Positions 9,205 to 16,401 of a stretch of 30,520 nt of DNA are shown here, in pieces (positions within the stretch are counted from its first letter, which is position 1; each line of letters opens with the position of its first letter). The stretch covers positions 1 through 30,520 of the forward strand of contig DASQHO010000019.1 of assembly GCA_035632055.1 (NCBI GenBank), in the 5' to 3' direction. Below the pieces are notes generated by a model. The model did not search any database and was not told the DNA's origin. It worked only from the letters and a program-made list of their open reading frames with translations. Position numbers and translations under genes: made by a program. Source of the stretch: REEB95 sp035632055. Lineage in GTDB: Bacteria; Pseudomonadota; Alphaproteobacteria; ATCC43930; CGMCC-115725.

Positions 9205-9424
9205 CGCAACCTCTCCATGTCCCTGTTTACGGGCGGTCCGCGGATGATCCCTGGAAGGGATGGGTCGATCTGCAGCCGCTGCGTTTGACCGAAGAGGTCT
9301 GTCGGGGAAGGAGTCCGGGGCGCTGCGGAGGGCAGCTTCCGGGAGGGACCAGCGGAGACGCACGGTCCCGCGGGCTTCGAACTTCCTGCCTGAACGACAG
9401 ACCTGTTTCGGTCTTTATTCTTGG
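9205..9424 (-). promoter_or_regulatory. Structured 5' leader of the giant PEP-CTERM gene (candidate)
   Basis: This 220-nt untranslated stretch holds a long-range inverted repeat. On the plus strand GACCGAA+G+AGGTCTGTCG (9287-9304) pairs with CGACAGACCT+GT+TTCGGTC (9395-9413): 17 bp broken only by a 1x2 internal loop, enclosing 90 nt. Inside are further dyads: GCTGC/GCAGC and GGGACC/GGTCCC. GGAAG at 9306-9310 could pair either with CTTCC at 9336-9340 or with CTTCC at 9382-9386, so alternative folds are possible. Closer to the gene, ATCCCT-GGA-AGGGAT (9247-9261) forms a small hairpin. The leader matches no riboswitch class I recognise. The same data would also fit a short TIR-bounded element (9287-9413, flanked by TTT on both sides). 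Confidence 0.6.
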
Positions 9425-9425
9425 A

Positions 9426-9464
9426 TGGTGAAAGTATTTTCACCAAGGGGCAAAATCAATTCAA
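9426..9464 (-). promoter_or_regulatory. Candidate promoter and operator-like inverted repeat for the giant gene
   Basis: The region is AT-rich against a GC-rich background. On the minus strand two overlapping sigma70-type readings exist: TTGAAT - 17 nt - GAAAAT (9459-9464 / 9436-9441), or TTGATT - 17 nt - TACTTT (9454-9459 / 9431-9436). Both would start transcription close to 9420-9430, just before the 17-bp leader stem. A perfect 8-bp inverted repeat, TGGTGAAA-GTAT-TTTCACCA (9426-9445), covers the -10 and part of the spacer, a position suited to a repressor. No convincing sigma54 -24/-12 pair was found. Confidence 0.45.
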
Positions 9465-9509
9465 AGTATTAGTTAATTCGAATAAAAGTATAGTTAGCGC
9501 GGTTATTTG

Positions 9510-9525
9510 TGGTTAATTTAACCAT
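9510..9525. promoter_or_regulatory. AT-rich dyad with CtrA-like half-site TTAACCAT
   Basis: TGGTTAA-T-TTAACCA (9510-9524) is a perfect dyad with 7-bp arms, 54 bp upstream of the L,D-transpeptidase start and within the AT-rich island shared with the divergent giant gene. It contains TTAACCAT (9518-9525), resembling the alphaproteobacterial CtrA half-site, and a loose TTAT-N6-TTAA lies just upstream. Binding by CtrA is only a guess; the dyad itself is seen directly. Confidence 0.35.
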
Positions 9526-9578
9526 ACTGCCGGCCCAGGCACCGGCAAGCCGTGCACCAATCGGCTATAGAGACTGCG

Positions 9579-10079
9579 ATGGATCTAGTGGTCGAACCGG
9601 CCGGATGGGCGCGTTGGGGCGCCGATCGCTTTCGATGTGCCGTCGGCAAGGGCGGTGTTTGTGCGGCCAAGCATGAGGGCGACGGCGCGACTCCTGCCGG
9701 TGCTTTCGCCATGCGGCGCTTGCTTTATCGCCCCGATCGCGGCGCGGTCCCGGTGACCCGCCTTCCGAATGCACCGATAGCGCGCGACGACGGCTGGTGC
9801 GATGACCCGACCGATGCTGCCTATAACCAGTTGGTCAAGCTGCCATACCGGGCGCGCACAGAACCCTTGTGGCGGGCCGATCGGGTTTATGACTTGGTCG
9901 TGGTGCTCGGTTACAACGACGATCCTGTCATCGCTGGCGCCGGCAGCGCCATTTTCCTGCACGTGGCCGCCGCGGATTACACGCCGACCGAAGGTTGTGT
10001 CGCACTGGCACTCGACGATTTGCGACGCGTTGTGTCCGAGGCCGACGCGTCGTCGCGCGTCGTTGTCGCATCGCCTTAG
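9579..10079 (+). CDS. L,D-transpeptidase (YkuD-type catalytic domain)
   Basis: A 166-residue protein that is almost entirely an L,D-transpeptidase catalytic domain. The signature HVAAADYTPTEGCVAL supplies H128 and the nucleophile C140, spaced as in the family, and an upstream GDGATPAG (34-41) matches the early conserved loop. L,D-transpeptidases form 3-3 cross-links in peptidoglycan or attach proteins to it. No signal peptide is visible, as is common for this short alphaproteobacterial type, so the export route is unclear. The ATG at 9579 is preferred; an in-frame GTG at 9552 would add nine residues without a better ribosome site. The stop overlaps the convergent YggS-family gene by 4 bp. The gene is divergent from the giant surface-protein gene. 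Confidence 0.88.
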   Translation: MDLVVEPAGWARWGADRFRCAVGKGGVCAAKHEGDGATPAGAFAMRRLLYRPDRGAVPVTRLPNAPIARDDGWCDDPTDAAYNQLVKLPYRARTEPLWRADRVYDLVVVLGYNDDPVIAGAGSAIFLHVAAADYTPTEGCVALALDDLRRVVSEADASSRVVVASP

Positions 10080-10759
10080 GCTGGCGACCGTGACCCGAAA
10101 ATCGCGGTGCCGACTCGGACCAGCGTGGCACCCTGTGCCACTGCCAGCGGAAAATCCGCGCTCATGCCCATGCTGAGCTCGGTGAGGCGGTTCCGCCGTG
10201 CAATGGTTGCGAGCTCCACGAAATAAGGCGTTGGATTGCCACTTGCCGGCGGTATGCACATCAAGCCAACCGGGGCCAATTGCCAGCGTTCGCGGCATTC
10301 GATGATGAACGCGTCGGCAGCGGCGCGCGCGATGCCGGCTTTCTGCGGTTCGTTGCCAACATTGACTTCGATCAGTACCGCCGGATGGCGGCCTTCCTGC
10401 TCCATGGCGCGCGCCAATGCTTCGGCGAGGCGCGGCCGATCGAGCGTATGAATAACGTCGAACAGCCGCACCGCATCGCGCGCCTTGTTGGTCTGGAGCG
10501 GCCCCACGAGATGCAATCGCAGGTCAGGATAGCGCACCTTTAGCGCCGGAAATTTCGCCTGAGCCTCTTGCACCCGATTCTCTCCGAAATCGCGCTGGCC
10601 GGTGGCCAGTGCGGTTTCGATGGCGCTCGCCGGATGCGTCTTGCTGATCGCGACCAGTGTGACATGGTCCTCGGAACGACCAGCTTGCCGGGCGGCTGCC
10701 GCAATCTCCCCACGGACCTTGGCGAGATGCATGGCAATCGGGGCGGCAGTATCTGGCAT
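10076..10759 (-). CDS. YggS family PLP homeostasis protein (PLPBP)
   Basis: A 227-residue protein of the YggS/PROSC/YlmE family, a single TIM-barrel domain that binds pyridoxal 5'-phosphate without known enzymatic turnover and buffers PLP and amino-acid metabolism. VAISK places the Schiff-base lysine at K40. FGENRVQEAQ (58-67), HLVGPLQTNK (83-92) and the C-terminal LSMGMSADFPLAVAQG / VRVGTAIFG segments are the usual family blocks. It is divergent from the DUF3576 lipoprotein gene across a 159-bp gap, a neighbourhood often seen in alphaproteobacteria beside leuS. Its stop overlaps the convergent L,D-transpeptidase stop by 4 bp. Confidence 0.95.
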   Translation of the reverse strand: MPDTAAPIAMHLAKVRGEIAAAARQAGRSEDHVTLVAISKTHPASAIETALATGQRDFGENRVQEAQAKFPALKVRYPDLRLHLVGPLQTNKARDAVRLFDVIHTLDRPRLAEALARAMEQEGRHPAVLIEVNVGNEPQKAGIARAAADAFIIECRERWQLAPVGLMCIPPASGNPTPYFVELATIARRNRLTELSMGMSADFPLAVAQGATLVRVGTAIFGSRSPA

Positions 10760-10918
10760 ACTGCAAGCTCACCGGCGCCGCCTAGGCCGTCAAGCCCGCA
10801 GGCGCGCGAGGCCCGACTAGCTTGGCTTTTCAAAGATATAGCGGCGTCCGCAGGCGCTGCGGTAAGATCAATGAACCCGGGGCCATGGGCTTCGGGGGGA
10901 GCTCCGAGGAGTGTTGGT

Positions 10919-11524
10919 ATGGTGTTGAAACAATCCGTGAAAGCCGGATTCTTGTGCTTTGGCGCGGTTTTGCTCCTAAGCGGGTGCGGCCTGTTCGATA
11001 GCAGCCGCTGGCAAGGCAACGATCCGGATGCGCAGCAGCGCGCCGAAGACCCGTACCATACCGACCCTAAATACATTAATGGTCCGCAAGACTATAACCC
11101 GCGGACGCAGACCGACAGCAACCGCTCGGTCCTGTCGCTGTTTTTCAACAACAATAATACCGCCAGCACCAACGGTGGCGGTGGGGCGCCCGGTGTCGGC
11201 GTCAATTCATTCCTCTGGCACGCGAGCCTCGACACCGTTTCGTTCATGCCGCTGGCTTCGGCCGATCCGTTTGGCGGCGTCATCATCACCGACTGGTTTA
11301 GCCCGCCGCAGACACCGGACGAGCGCTTCAAGGTGAACATCTTTATCCTCAACCGCGAGTTGCGCGCCGATGGCGTGCGTTGCAGCGTCTTCCGTCAGAC
11401 CCGCGACACCAAGGGCAACTGGGTGGACGCGCCGGTCGACAAGAACACACCGGTCGATCTCGAGAACGCGATCCTCGCGCGGGCGCGCCAGATCCGTCTG
11501 AGCACGGCATCGAACCAGCAATAG
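10919..11524 (+). CDS. DUF3576 domain-containing lipoprotein
   Basis: A 201-residue predicted lipoprotein. The signal peptide ends in lipobox LLLSGC with the acylated cysteine at C23. The mature part has an Asn/Gly-rich low-complexity linker (about 75-95) followed by the conserved block that includes FLWHASLDTVSFMPLASADP and VIITDW, typical of the DUF3576 family found upstream of leuS in alphaproteobacteria. Its function is unknown; the location suggests an envelope role. The ATG at 10919 is chosen over upstream in-frame codons because GAGGAG lies 8 nt before it and it begins the signal peptide. It is 17 bp from leuS, so probably co-transcribed with leuS, lptE and holA. Confidence 0.9.
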   Translation: MVLKQSVKAGFLCFGAVLLLSGCGLFDSSRWQGNDPDAQQRAEDPYHTDPKYINGPQDYNPRTQTDSNRSVLSLFFNNNNTASTNGGGGAPGVGVNSFLWHASLDTVSFMPLASADPFGGVIITDWFSPPQTPDERFKVNIFILNRELRADGVRCSVFRQTRDTKGNWVDAPVDKNTPVDLENAILARARQIRLSTASNQQ

Positions 11525-11541
11525 GCCGCGGCCCTCGCGCG

Positions 11542-14094
11542 ATGGCGCGGTACAACGCGAAAGAAAACGAAGAGCACTGGCAACGGGTCTGGCGGGAGCG
11601 TAAGAGCTTCGAAGTCGAGACCGACCCGGCGCGCCCGAAATATTACGTGCTCGAGATGTTTCCCTATCCGTCGGGGAAGCTGCACGTCGGCCACGTCCGC
11701 AATTACACGATGGGCGACGTCGTCGCGCGCTACAAGCGCGCTCAAGGCTTCAACGTGCTGCATCCGATGGGATGGGATGCCTTTGGCCTTCCGGCCGAGA
11801 ATGCGGCGATGGCATCAGGCAAGCATCCGCGCGAATGGACACTGGCGAACATCGCCGTAATGCGCGAGCAGCTGAAGCGCATGGGCATCGCCTACGACTG
11901 GCGGCGCGAGATCGCCACATGCCACCCCGACTACTACAAGCACGAGCAGAAGATGTTTCTCGACTTCCTGGCTGCGGGGCTCGCTTATCGCAAGGAGTCC
12001 TGGGTGAACTGGGATCCGGTCGAGAATACCGTGCTCGCCAACGAACAGGTGATTGACGGCCGCGGCTGGCGTTCGGGCGCGCCTGTTGAAAAACGTCTCC
12101 TCTCCCAATGGTTCCTCAAGATCACCGAATTTGCCGCCGAGTTGCTCGACGGGCTGGCGACGCTCGAACGTTGGCCGGAACGGGTCAAGTTGATGCAGGA
12201 GAACTGGATCGGCCGCTCGGAAGGCGCGCGGGTGTTCTTCGCACTGAGCGAACGCGACGATCGGCTCGAGGTATTCACCACGCGGCCGGATACGCTGTTC
12301 GGCGCGTCGTTCGTTGCGGTCGCGCCCAACCATCCATTGGCGGAAACTTTGGCCGACCGTGACGCAAAACTGCGCGACTTCATCGCCGAATGCAATCGCA
12401 TGGGCACCAGCGAAGCGGTGCTCGAGACGGCGGAAAAGATGGGCTACGACACGGGTGTCACGGCGATCCATCCGTTCGATGCCAGCCTTCGTTTGCCGGT
12501 CTATGTCGCCAATTTCGTGCTGATGGAATACGGCACCGGTGCGATCTTCGGCTGTCCGGCGCACGACCAGCGCGACCTCGAGTTCGCCCGTAAATACAAG
12601 CTGCCGGTAACCCCGGTGGTCTTGCCACCCGACGCCGGCGCCAAGACTTTCGCCATCGCGGATGAGGCCTATACCGGCGATGGGATGCACATCAACTCGA
12701 ACTTCCTCGACGGCCTAGACGTGCCGACGGCCAAGCGCCGCGCCATCGCGGAACTCGAACAGCGCCAGGCCGGCAACGGCGCGACCGTGTGGCGGCTCCG
12801 GGATTGGGGCGTTTCACGCCAGCGCTATTGGGGCTGCCCGATCCCGGTCATCCATTGCGAAAAATGCGGCATCGTGCCGGTACCGGAAAAGGATTTGCCC
12901 GTACGGCTTCCCGACGACGTCACCTTCGACCAGCCCGGTAATCCGCTCGATCGCCATCCGACCTGGAAACAGGTCGCCTGCCCGCGTTGCGGCGCCAAGG
13001 CGCGACGCGAGACCGACACCTTCGATACCTTCTTCGAGAGCTCGTGGTATTTCGCGCGGTTCTGTTCGCCGCGCGCCGCGACCGCGTTCGAGCCTAAGGA
13101 TATCGCCTATTGGATGCCGGTTGACCAATATATCGGTGGCATCGAACATGCGGTGCTGCACCTGCTCTATTCGCGCTTCTTCACCCGCGCGCTCGAGCGT
13201 TGCGGCTACCTGGCACTCAAGGAGCCGTTTGCCGGCCTTTTCACCCAGGGCATGGTTTGCCATGAAACCTTTCAGGACATCGCGGGCAATTGGCTCTTCC
13301 CCGAAGAGGTCCGGCGCGGCGACAATGGTGCCTGGCACGACGCCAAGGGCCACAAGGTGACCGTCGGGCGCATGGAAAAGATGTCGAAGTCGAAGAAGAA
13401 CGTCGTCGGCCTCGAAACCATCGTCGACGCTTATGGTGCCGATACCGCGCGGCTTTACCTCCTGTCCGACAGTCCACCCGAACGCGATCTCGAATGGACC
13501 GATGCCGGCATCGAAGGCGCCTGGCGCTATGCCAATCGGTTATGGCGCCTGGTGGCCGAGCGCGACAAGCCGTTGCCACCATCCGGTACGCGGATTTCGA
13601 TGTCGATCGCTGCAGGCGATCAGGATCTGCGGCGCGTCACCCACCAGACCGTCGCGCTGGTTACCGATGACCTCGACAAATTCCGCTTCAACCGTGCAGT
13701 CGCGCGCATCCGCGAGCTGACCAACGCGATCGAAGCCCGGCCCGAGGCCGATGCCGCGGTCGTACGCGAAGCGCTTGAGGCGGCGGTCCGCCTGATCGGT
13801 CCGATGATGCCGCATCTCGCGGAAGCATTGTGGCAGGCGCTGGGGCATCAGCGGCTGTTGGCCGACGAATCGTGGCCCAAGGCCGACGCCGCGCTCGCTA
13901 CCGCCGAGACCGTGACGCTCGCGGTCCAGGTCAACGGCAAGCTCCGCGGCACGGTCGAGGTGCCGCGCGACGTCGCCGAGGCTGACGCGCGTCAAGCGGC
14001 ACTCGCGTTGCCCAACGTCATCACCGCGCTCGGCGGCAAGACGCCGCGCAAGACGATCGTCGTGCCCAATCGGATCGTCAATGTCGTGGTCTAG
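11542..14094 (+). CDS. leuS: Leucyl-tRNA synthetase
   Basis: Class I aminoacyl-tRNA synthetase of 850 residues that attaches leucine to tRNA-Leu. FPYPSGKLHVGHVRNYTMGD holds the HIGH-type motif HVGH at 48-51. The CP1 editing domain carries TTRPDTLFG at 246-254 and a later GTGAIFGCPAHDQRD segment. KMSKS occurs at 613-617. A Cys cluster (CEKCGI, CPRCGAK) is retained in the zinc-binding inserts. The C-terminus ends with the usual bacterial extension. The ATG at 11542 gives the standard MARYNAKENEEHWQ beginning; in-frame codons further upstream would run into the preceding lipoprotein gene. It overlaps lptE by 14 bp, indicating an operon with lptE and holA. Confidence 0.98.
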   Translation: MARYNAKENEEHWQRVWRERKSFEVETDPARPKYYVLEMFPYPSGKLHVGHVRNYTMGDVVARYKRAQGFNVLHPMGWDAFGLPAENAAMASGKHPREWTLANIAVMREQLKRMGIAYDWRREIATCHPDYYKHEQKMFLDFLAAGLAYRKESWVNWDPVENTVLANEQVIDGRGWRSGAPVEKRLLSQWFLKITEFAAELLDGLATLERWPERVKLMQENWIGRSEGARVFFALSERDDRLEVFTTRPDTLFGASFVAVAPNHPLAETLADRDAKLRDFIAECNRMGTSEAVLETAEKMGYDTGVTAIHPFDASLRLPVYVANFVLMEYGTGAIFGCPAHDQRDLEFARKYKLPVTPVVLPPDAGAKTFAIADEAYTGDGMHINSNFLDGLDVPTAKRRAIAELEQRQAGNGATVWRLRDWGVSRQRYWGCPIPVIHCEKCGIVPVPEKDLPVRLPDDVTFDQPGNPLDRHPTWKQVACPRCGAKARRETDTFDTFFESSWYFARFCSPRAATAFEPKDIAYWMPVDQYIGGIEHAVLHLLYSRFFTRALERCGYLALKEPFAGLFTQGMVCHETFQDIAGNWLFPEEVRRGDNGAWHDAKGHKVTVGRMEKMSKSKKNVVGLETIVDAYGADTARLYLLSDSPPERDLEWTDAGIEGAWRYANRLWRLVAERDKPLPPSGTRISMSIAAGDQDLRRVTHQTVALVTDDLDKFRFNRAVARIRELTNAIEARPEADAAVVREALEAAVRLIGPMMPHLAEALWQALGHQRLLADESWPKADAALATAETVTLAVQVNGKLRGTVEVPRDVAEADARQAALALPNVITALGGKTPRKTIVVPNRIVNVVV

Positions 14095-14584
14095 GCGCAA
14101 CATCCTGACGGCGCTCGCCGCCGCACCGCTTGCCGGCTGCGGATTTCATCCGCTCTATGGCGGCCGCACCGCCGGCGAATATGATCCGCGGCTTGCCGCC
14201 ATCAAGGTCGCGCCGATTGCCGATCGTGAAGGCCAGCTGCTCGAACTGGCGTTGCGCGAAAAGCTCAACCCGCGCGGTATCGCGGCGCCGACGCGCTATT
14301 CGCTGACCGTGACTCTGACGCTGACCCGTTCCGATCTCGGCATCCAGCGCAATGCCACTTCGACCCGCTCCGAGATCAACGCCGCCGCGAGCTATCATTT
14401 GAGCGGCAGCGGCATCAACGTCACCGGCAACAGCCGTACCGTCAGCGCCTTCAATTTGCAGGATGACGCCTGGGCGGCGACTGTCGCCGAGAAGGACGCG
14501 CGCGCGCGCGCCATCGAGGACCTGGCGGACTCCATCTATACGCAGCTGTCGCTGTGGTCGCAGCGACAGACGGCCACGCGTTGA
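14081..14584 (+). CDS. lptE: LPS-assembly lipoprotein LptE
   Basis: A 167-residue predicted outer-membrane lipoprotein that plugs the LptD barrel and helps insert lipopolysaccharide in the outer leaflet. The N-terminus is short and basic, then hydrophobic, with lipobox LAGC (C20) followed by GFHPLYGG, the conserved LptE start of the mature protein. The remaining alternation of strands and the C-terminal helix (DARARAIEDLADSI) fit the family, although the sequence is generally poorly conserved. The ATG lies inside the last codons of leuS (14-bp overlap) and the stop is 4 bp before holA. The leuS-lptE-holA order supports the call. Confidence 0.92.
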   Translation: MSWSRRNILTALAAAPLAGCGFHPLYGGRTAGEYDPRLAAIKVAPIADREGQLLELALREKLNPRGIAAPTRYSLTVTLTLTRSDLGIQRNATSTRSEINAAASYHLSGSGINVTGNSRTVSAFNLQDDAWAATVAEKDARARAIEDLADSIYTQLSLWSQRQTATR

Positions 14585-14588
14585 GCCG

Positions 14589-15620
14589 GTGAAACTCGAA
14601 TCCCGCCGCGTCGAGTCTTTCCTTGCGGCGCCTGATCCCGGCATTCGCGCCTGTCTGGTTTACGGTCCGGATCGCGGCTTGATCAGCGAGCGGGCGTCGC
14701 GGCTCGCGCGTGCCATCGTCCCCGATCCGAAAGACGCGTTCCGCGTCGCGGCGCTGTCGGCCGAATCGTTGCTCGCGGACCCGACCAGGCTCTACGACGA
14801 AGCGGCGCAGTTGTCGTTGATGGGCGGCAGACGCCTGGTGCACGTGACCGATGCCGGCGATGCCGTTGGCGCGTTGTTTGCGCGCTATGTCGCCGAACCG
14901 CCCTCGGGTGACGGGTTCGTCGTGGTCGAGGGCGGCGATCTGAAGCCGCGTTCGAGCCTGCGCCGCGCCTTCGAAGGTGCCAAGAATGCCGCCGCGATCG
15001 CCTGCTATCTCGACGGACCGCGTGAAATCGAGTCTTTGGTGCGGGAGGTTGTGCGCGCTCATCGCATTACCTTGGCACCCGACGCGCTGGCTTATCTCGT
15101 GTCGTCGCTTGGCGGCGACCGCGCCTTGAGTCGCCAGGAACTCGAAAAGCTCGCGCTTTATGCCAGCGACGGGGGCGCCGTGTCGCTTGATGAGGCGGCG
15201 TCTTTGGTCGGCGACAGCGCCGACCTGTCGCTTGACGACGCCATCCTCGCCGCCGCAGAGGGCAAGCCGGCTGCCTGTGAACGCGCGGTGGCGCGTGCGC
15301 TCGCCGAGGGCGAAGCGCCGGTTCGCATCCTGCGTGCCACGCAACGGCATTTCGCACAGCTTCACCGGGCTGCAGCGCGGCTGGACGATGGAATCGGCGT
15401 GGATGAAGCGATCGCGGCGATGCGGCCGCCGGTGTTTTTTAAATTTAGAGATAGTTTCAAGCGCCAATTGCGGCTTTGGCCGGCACGGCGCGCTGCCGCC
15501 GTGTTGGCAGGGCTCGTCGAAGCCGAGCGCCAAGCCAAATCGTCCGGAATGAAGGATGAAACTATCTGCCGCGCCGCATTGCTGCGGATCGCCCGTGGTG
15601 CCATGCGGGCCGGCGCCTAA
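14589..15620 (+). CDS. holA: DNA polymerase III delta subunit
   Basis: A 343-residue clamp-loader subunit that opens the beta sliding clamp and loads it on DNA. The N-terminal VYGPDRGLISERA (24-36) matches the degenerate P-loop region of HolA. The middle LGGDRALSRQELEKLALYA block and the C-terminal PPVFFKFRDSFKRQLRLW and LRIARGA segments are family-typical. The GTG at 14589 is chosen because it follows the lptE stop by 4 bp and gives the usual VKLESRRVESFL beginning. Near 15434-15460 the codon use turns abruptly AT-rich (TTT TTT AAA TTT AGA GAT AGT) within a conserved motif, unlike the rest of the gene. Confidence 0.95.
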   Translation: MKLESRRVESFLAAPDPGIRACLVYGPDRGLISERASRLARAIVPDPKDAFRVAALSAESLLADPTRLYDEAAQLSLMGGRRLVHVTDAGDAVGALFARYVAEPPSGDGFVVVEGGDLKPRSSLRRAFEGAKNAAAIACYLDGPREIESLVREVVRAHRITLAPDALAYLVSSLGGDRALSRQELEKLALYASDGGAVSLDEAASLVGDSADLSLDDAILAAAEGKPAACERAVARALAEGEAPVRILRATQRHFAQLHRAAARLDDGIGVDEAIAAMRPPVFFKFRDSFKRQLRLWPARRAAAVLAGLVEAERQAKSSGMKDETICRAALLRIARGAMRAGA

Positions 15621-15640
15621 AAATCTTCACGGCAGCGTTC

Positions 15641-15656
15641 GCGATCATTTGATCGC
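15641..15656. promoter_or_regulatory. Palindrome between holA and a small ORF
   Basis: GCGATCA-TT-TGATCGC is a perfect 7-bp-arm dyad with a 2-nt centre, 20 bp after the holA stop and 83 bp before the small gene at 15740. It has no T-run, so it looks more like a protein-binding site than an intrinsic terminator. Which protein binds it is unknown. Confidence 0.35.
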
Positions 15657-15739
15657 TCCGGTCGAATTTGTGGCAGGATACTCAAACCAAGGCAGGCGTG
15701 GTGTACCCGGAGAGGATCTGCGTTCGGGGAGAGTTGCCT

Positions 15740-15898
15740 ATGGACATGTCGGAAATCGATTTGGTGGTCGATTGGCTGGACTTCATCGAGGAATGGCTGA
15801 CGGCGAAACAATATCCCGAGGCGTCGCACATCGTTGGCGTCGCCAAGCTGTCGCTCGAAGACACCCGGAAAGGGTTGATGGCGAATAAAGCTGCCTGA
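15740..15898 (+). CDS. Small acidic hypothetical protein, 52 aa
   Basis: I do not recognise this protein. The ATG at 15740 has a strong ribosome site, GGGGAGAG, 6 nt upstream, which is why it is preferred over an in-frame ATG at 15668 that would add 24 residues. The 52-residue product begins MDMSEIDLVVDWLDFIEEWL and has an acidic amphipathic N-terminal helix with three Trp/Phe positions, a KQYPEASH turn, and a second helix ending in LMANKAA. The pattern suggests a compact helical hairpin. It sits 119 bp after holA and converges with the cupin gene, 16 bp apart. It could be an independent small protein; a chance ORF is less likely given the ribosome site. Confidence 0.6.
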   Translation: MDMSEIDLVVDWLDFIEEWLTAKQYPEASHIVGVAKLSLEDTRKGLMANKAA

Positions 15899-15914
15899 GC
15901 CGGCGGCATTCGTC

Positions 15915-16397
15915 TCAGTCGAACGGCTGACCGTTTTTGTGCAGGAAGATTCGCTTGCCGGCGGCATCGTGCGTGCCACGAATATCGTCGTCGGGATACG
16001 CGACTTCATCCGGAACGTTACGGTCGCCGAATTCGAGGTAGATCACATCGCGTGTGGTGCGGTTGACCAGGTGATGCGCGTCGCCTGAGCCCGCCTTGAA
16101 GCCGGCACACATGCCGGGCTTGAGCGGCGTTTCGCCGGCATCGGTCACCAGCACCGGCGCGCCTTCGAGGATGTAGATGAATTCGTCTTGCGTCGAATGG
16201 GCGTGCCGCAGTGCCGAGATCGCTCCGGGCATCAACCGCGTCAGGTTGACGCCGAAATTTTTGAGGCCGAAACCGTCGCCCAGCGGGCGCTTCTGTCGGC
16301 CGAGCACGCGCGAATAATATGGCTCGGGATAAGCCGACGGTTTCGCATTGGGCGTGACGGAAGCGGCGACAACGGCAACGGGCGGCTTCGCGACCAT
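15915..16397 (-). CDS. Cupin domain-containing protein
   Basis: A 160-residue protein with one cupin beta-barrel. Motif 1 reads RHAHSTQDEFIYILEG with metal-ligand candidates H65, H67 and E72, and motif 2 contains GDAHHLVN with H108. This retained 3-His/1-Glu set predicts a metal-binding enzyme or a small-molecule sensor; the substrate cannot be told. The ATG at 16397 is used: it follows the parB stop by 4 bp and has GAGG close upstream, so the gene is the last member of the mnmG-rsmG-parA-parB cluster. It is not a usual partner of the par genes. Confidence 0.85.
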   Translation of the reverse strand: MVAKPPVAVVAASVTPNAKPSAYPEPYYSRVLGRQKRPLGDGFGLKNFGVNLTRLMPGAISALRHAHSTQDEFIYILEGAPVLVTDAGETPLKPGMCAGFKAGSGDAHHLVNRTTRDVIYLEFGDRNVPDEVAYPDDDIRGTHDAAGKRIFLHKNGQPFD

Positions 16398-16401
16398 TGC
16401 C

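Noticed and set aside
8050..9288. 412-codon open frame antisense to the start of the giant gene
   Set aside because: Same cause as the larger antisense frame; low-complexity product with no recognisable fold.
9205..9363. Upstream extension of the giant protein by 53 residues to 9363
   Set aside because: The extension is Arg/Pro-rich and would bury the signal peptide; the ATG at 9204 has a good ribosome site and begins the signal peptide.
9414..9470. Sigma54 promoter for the giant gene, expected if PrsK/PrsR control PEP-CTERM genes
   Set aside because: No GG-N10-GC element could be found in the AT-rich upstream region on the minus strand.
9838..9972. CACGTG in the L,D-transpeptidase gene considered as parS
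   Set aside because: Flanks (CTGCACGTGGCC) do not match the GTTTC/GAAAC arms; likewise the CACGTG near 14840 in holA.
10568..10918. N-terminal extension of the DUF3576 lipoprotein
   Set aside because: It would overlap the divergent YggS-family gene and place 117 residues before a clear lipoprotein signal peptide.
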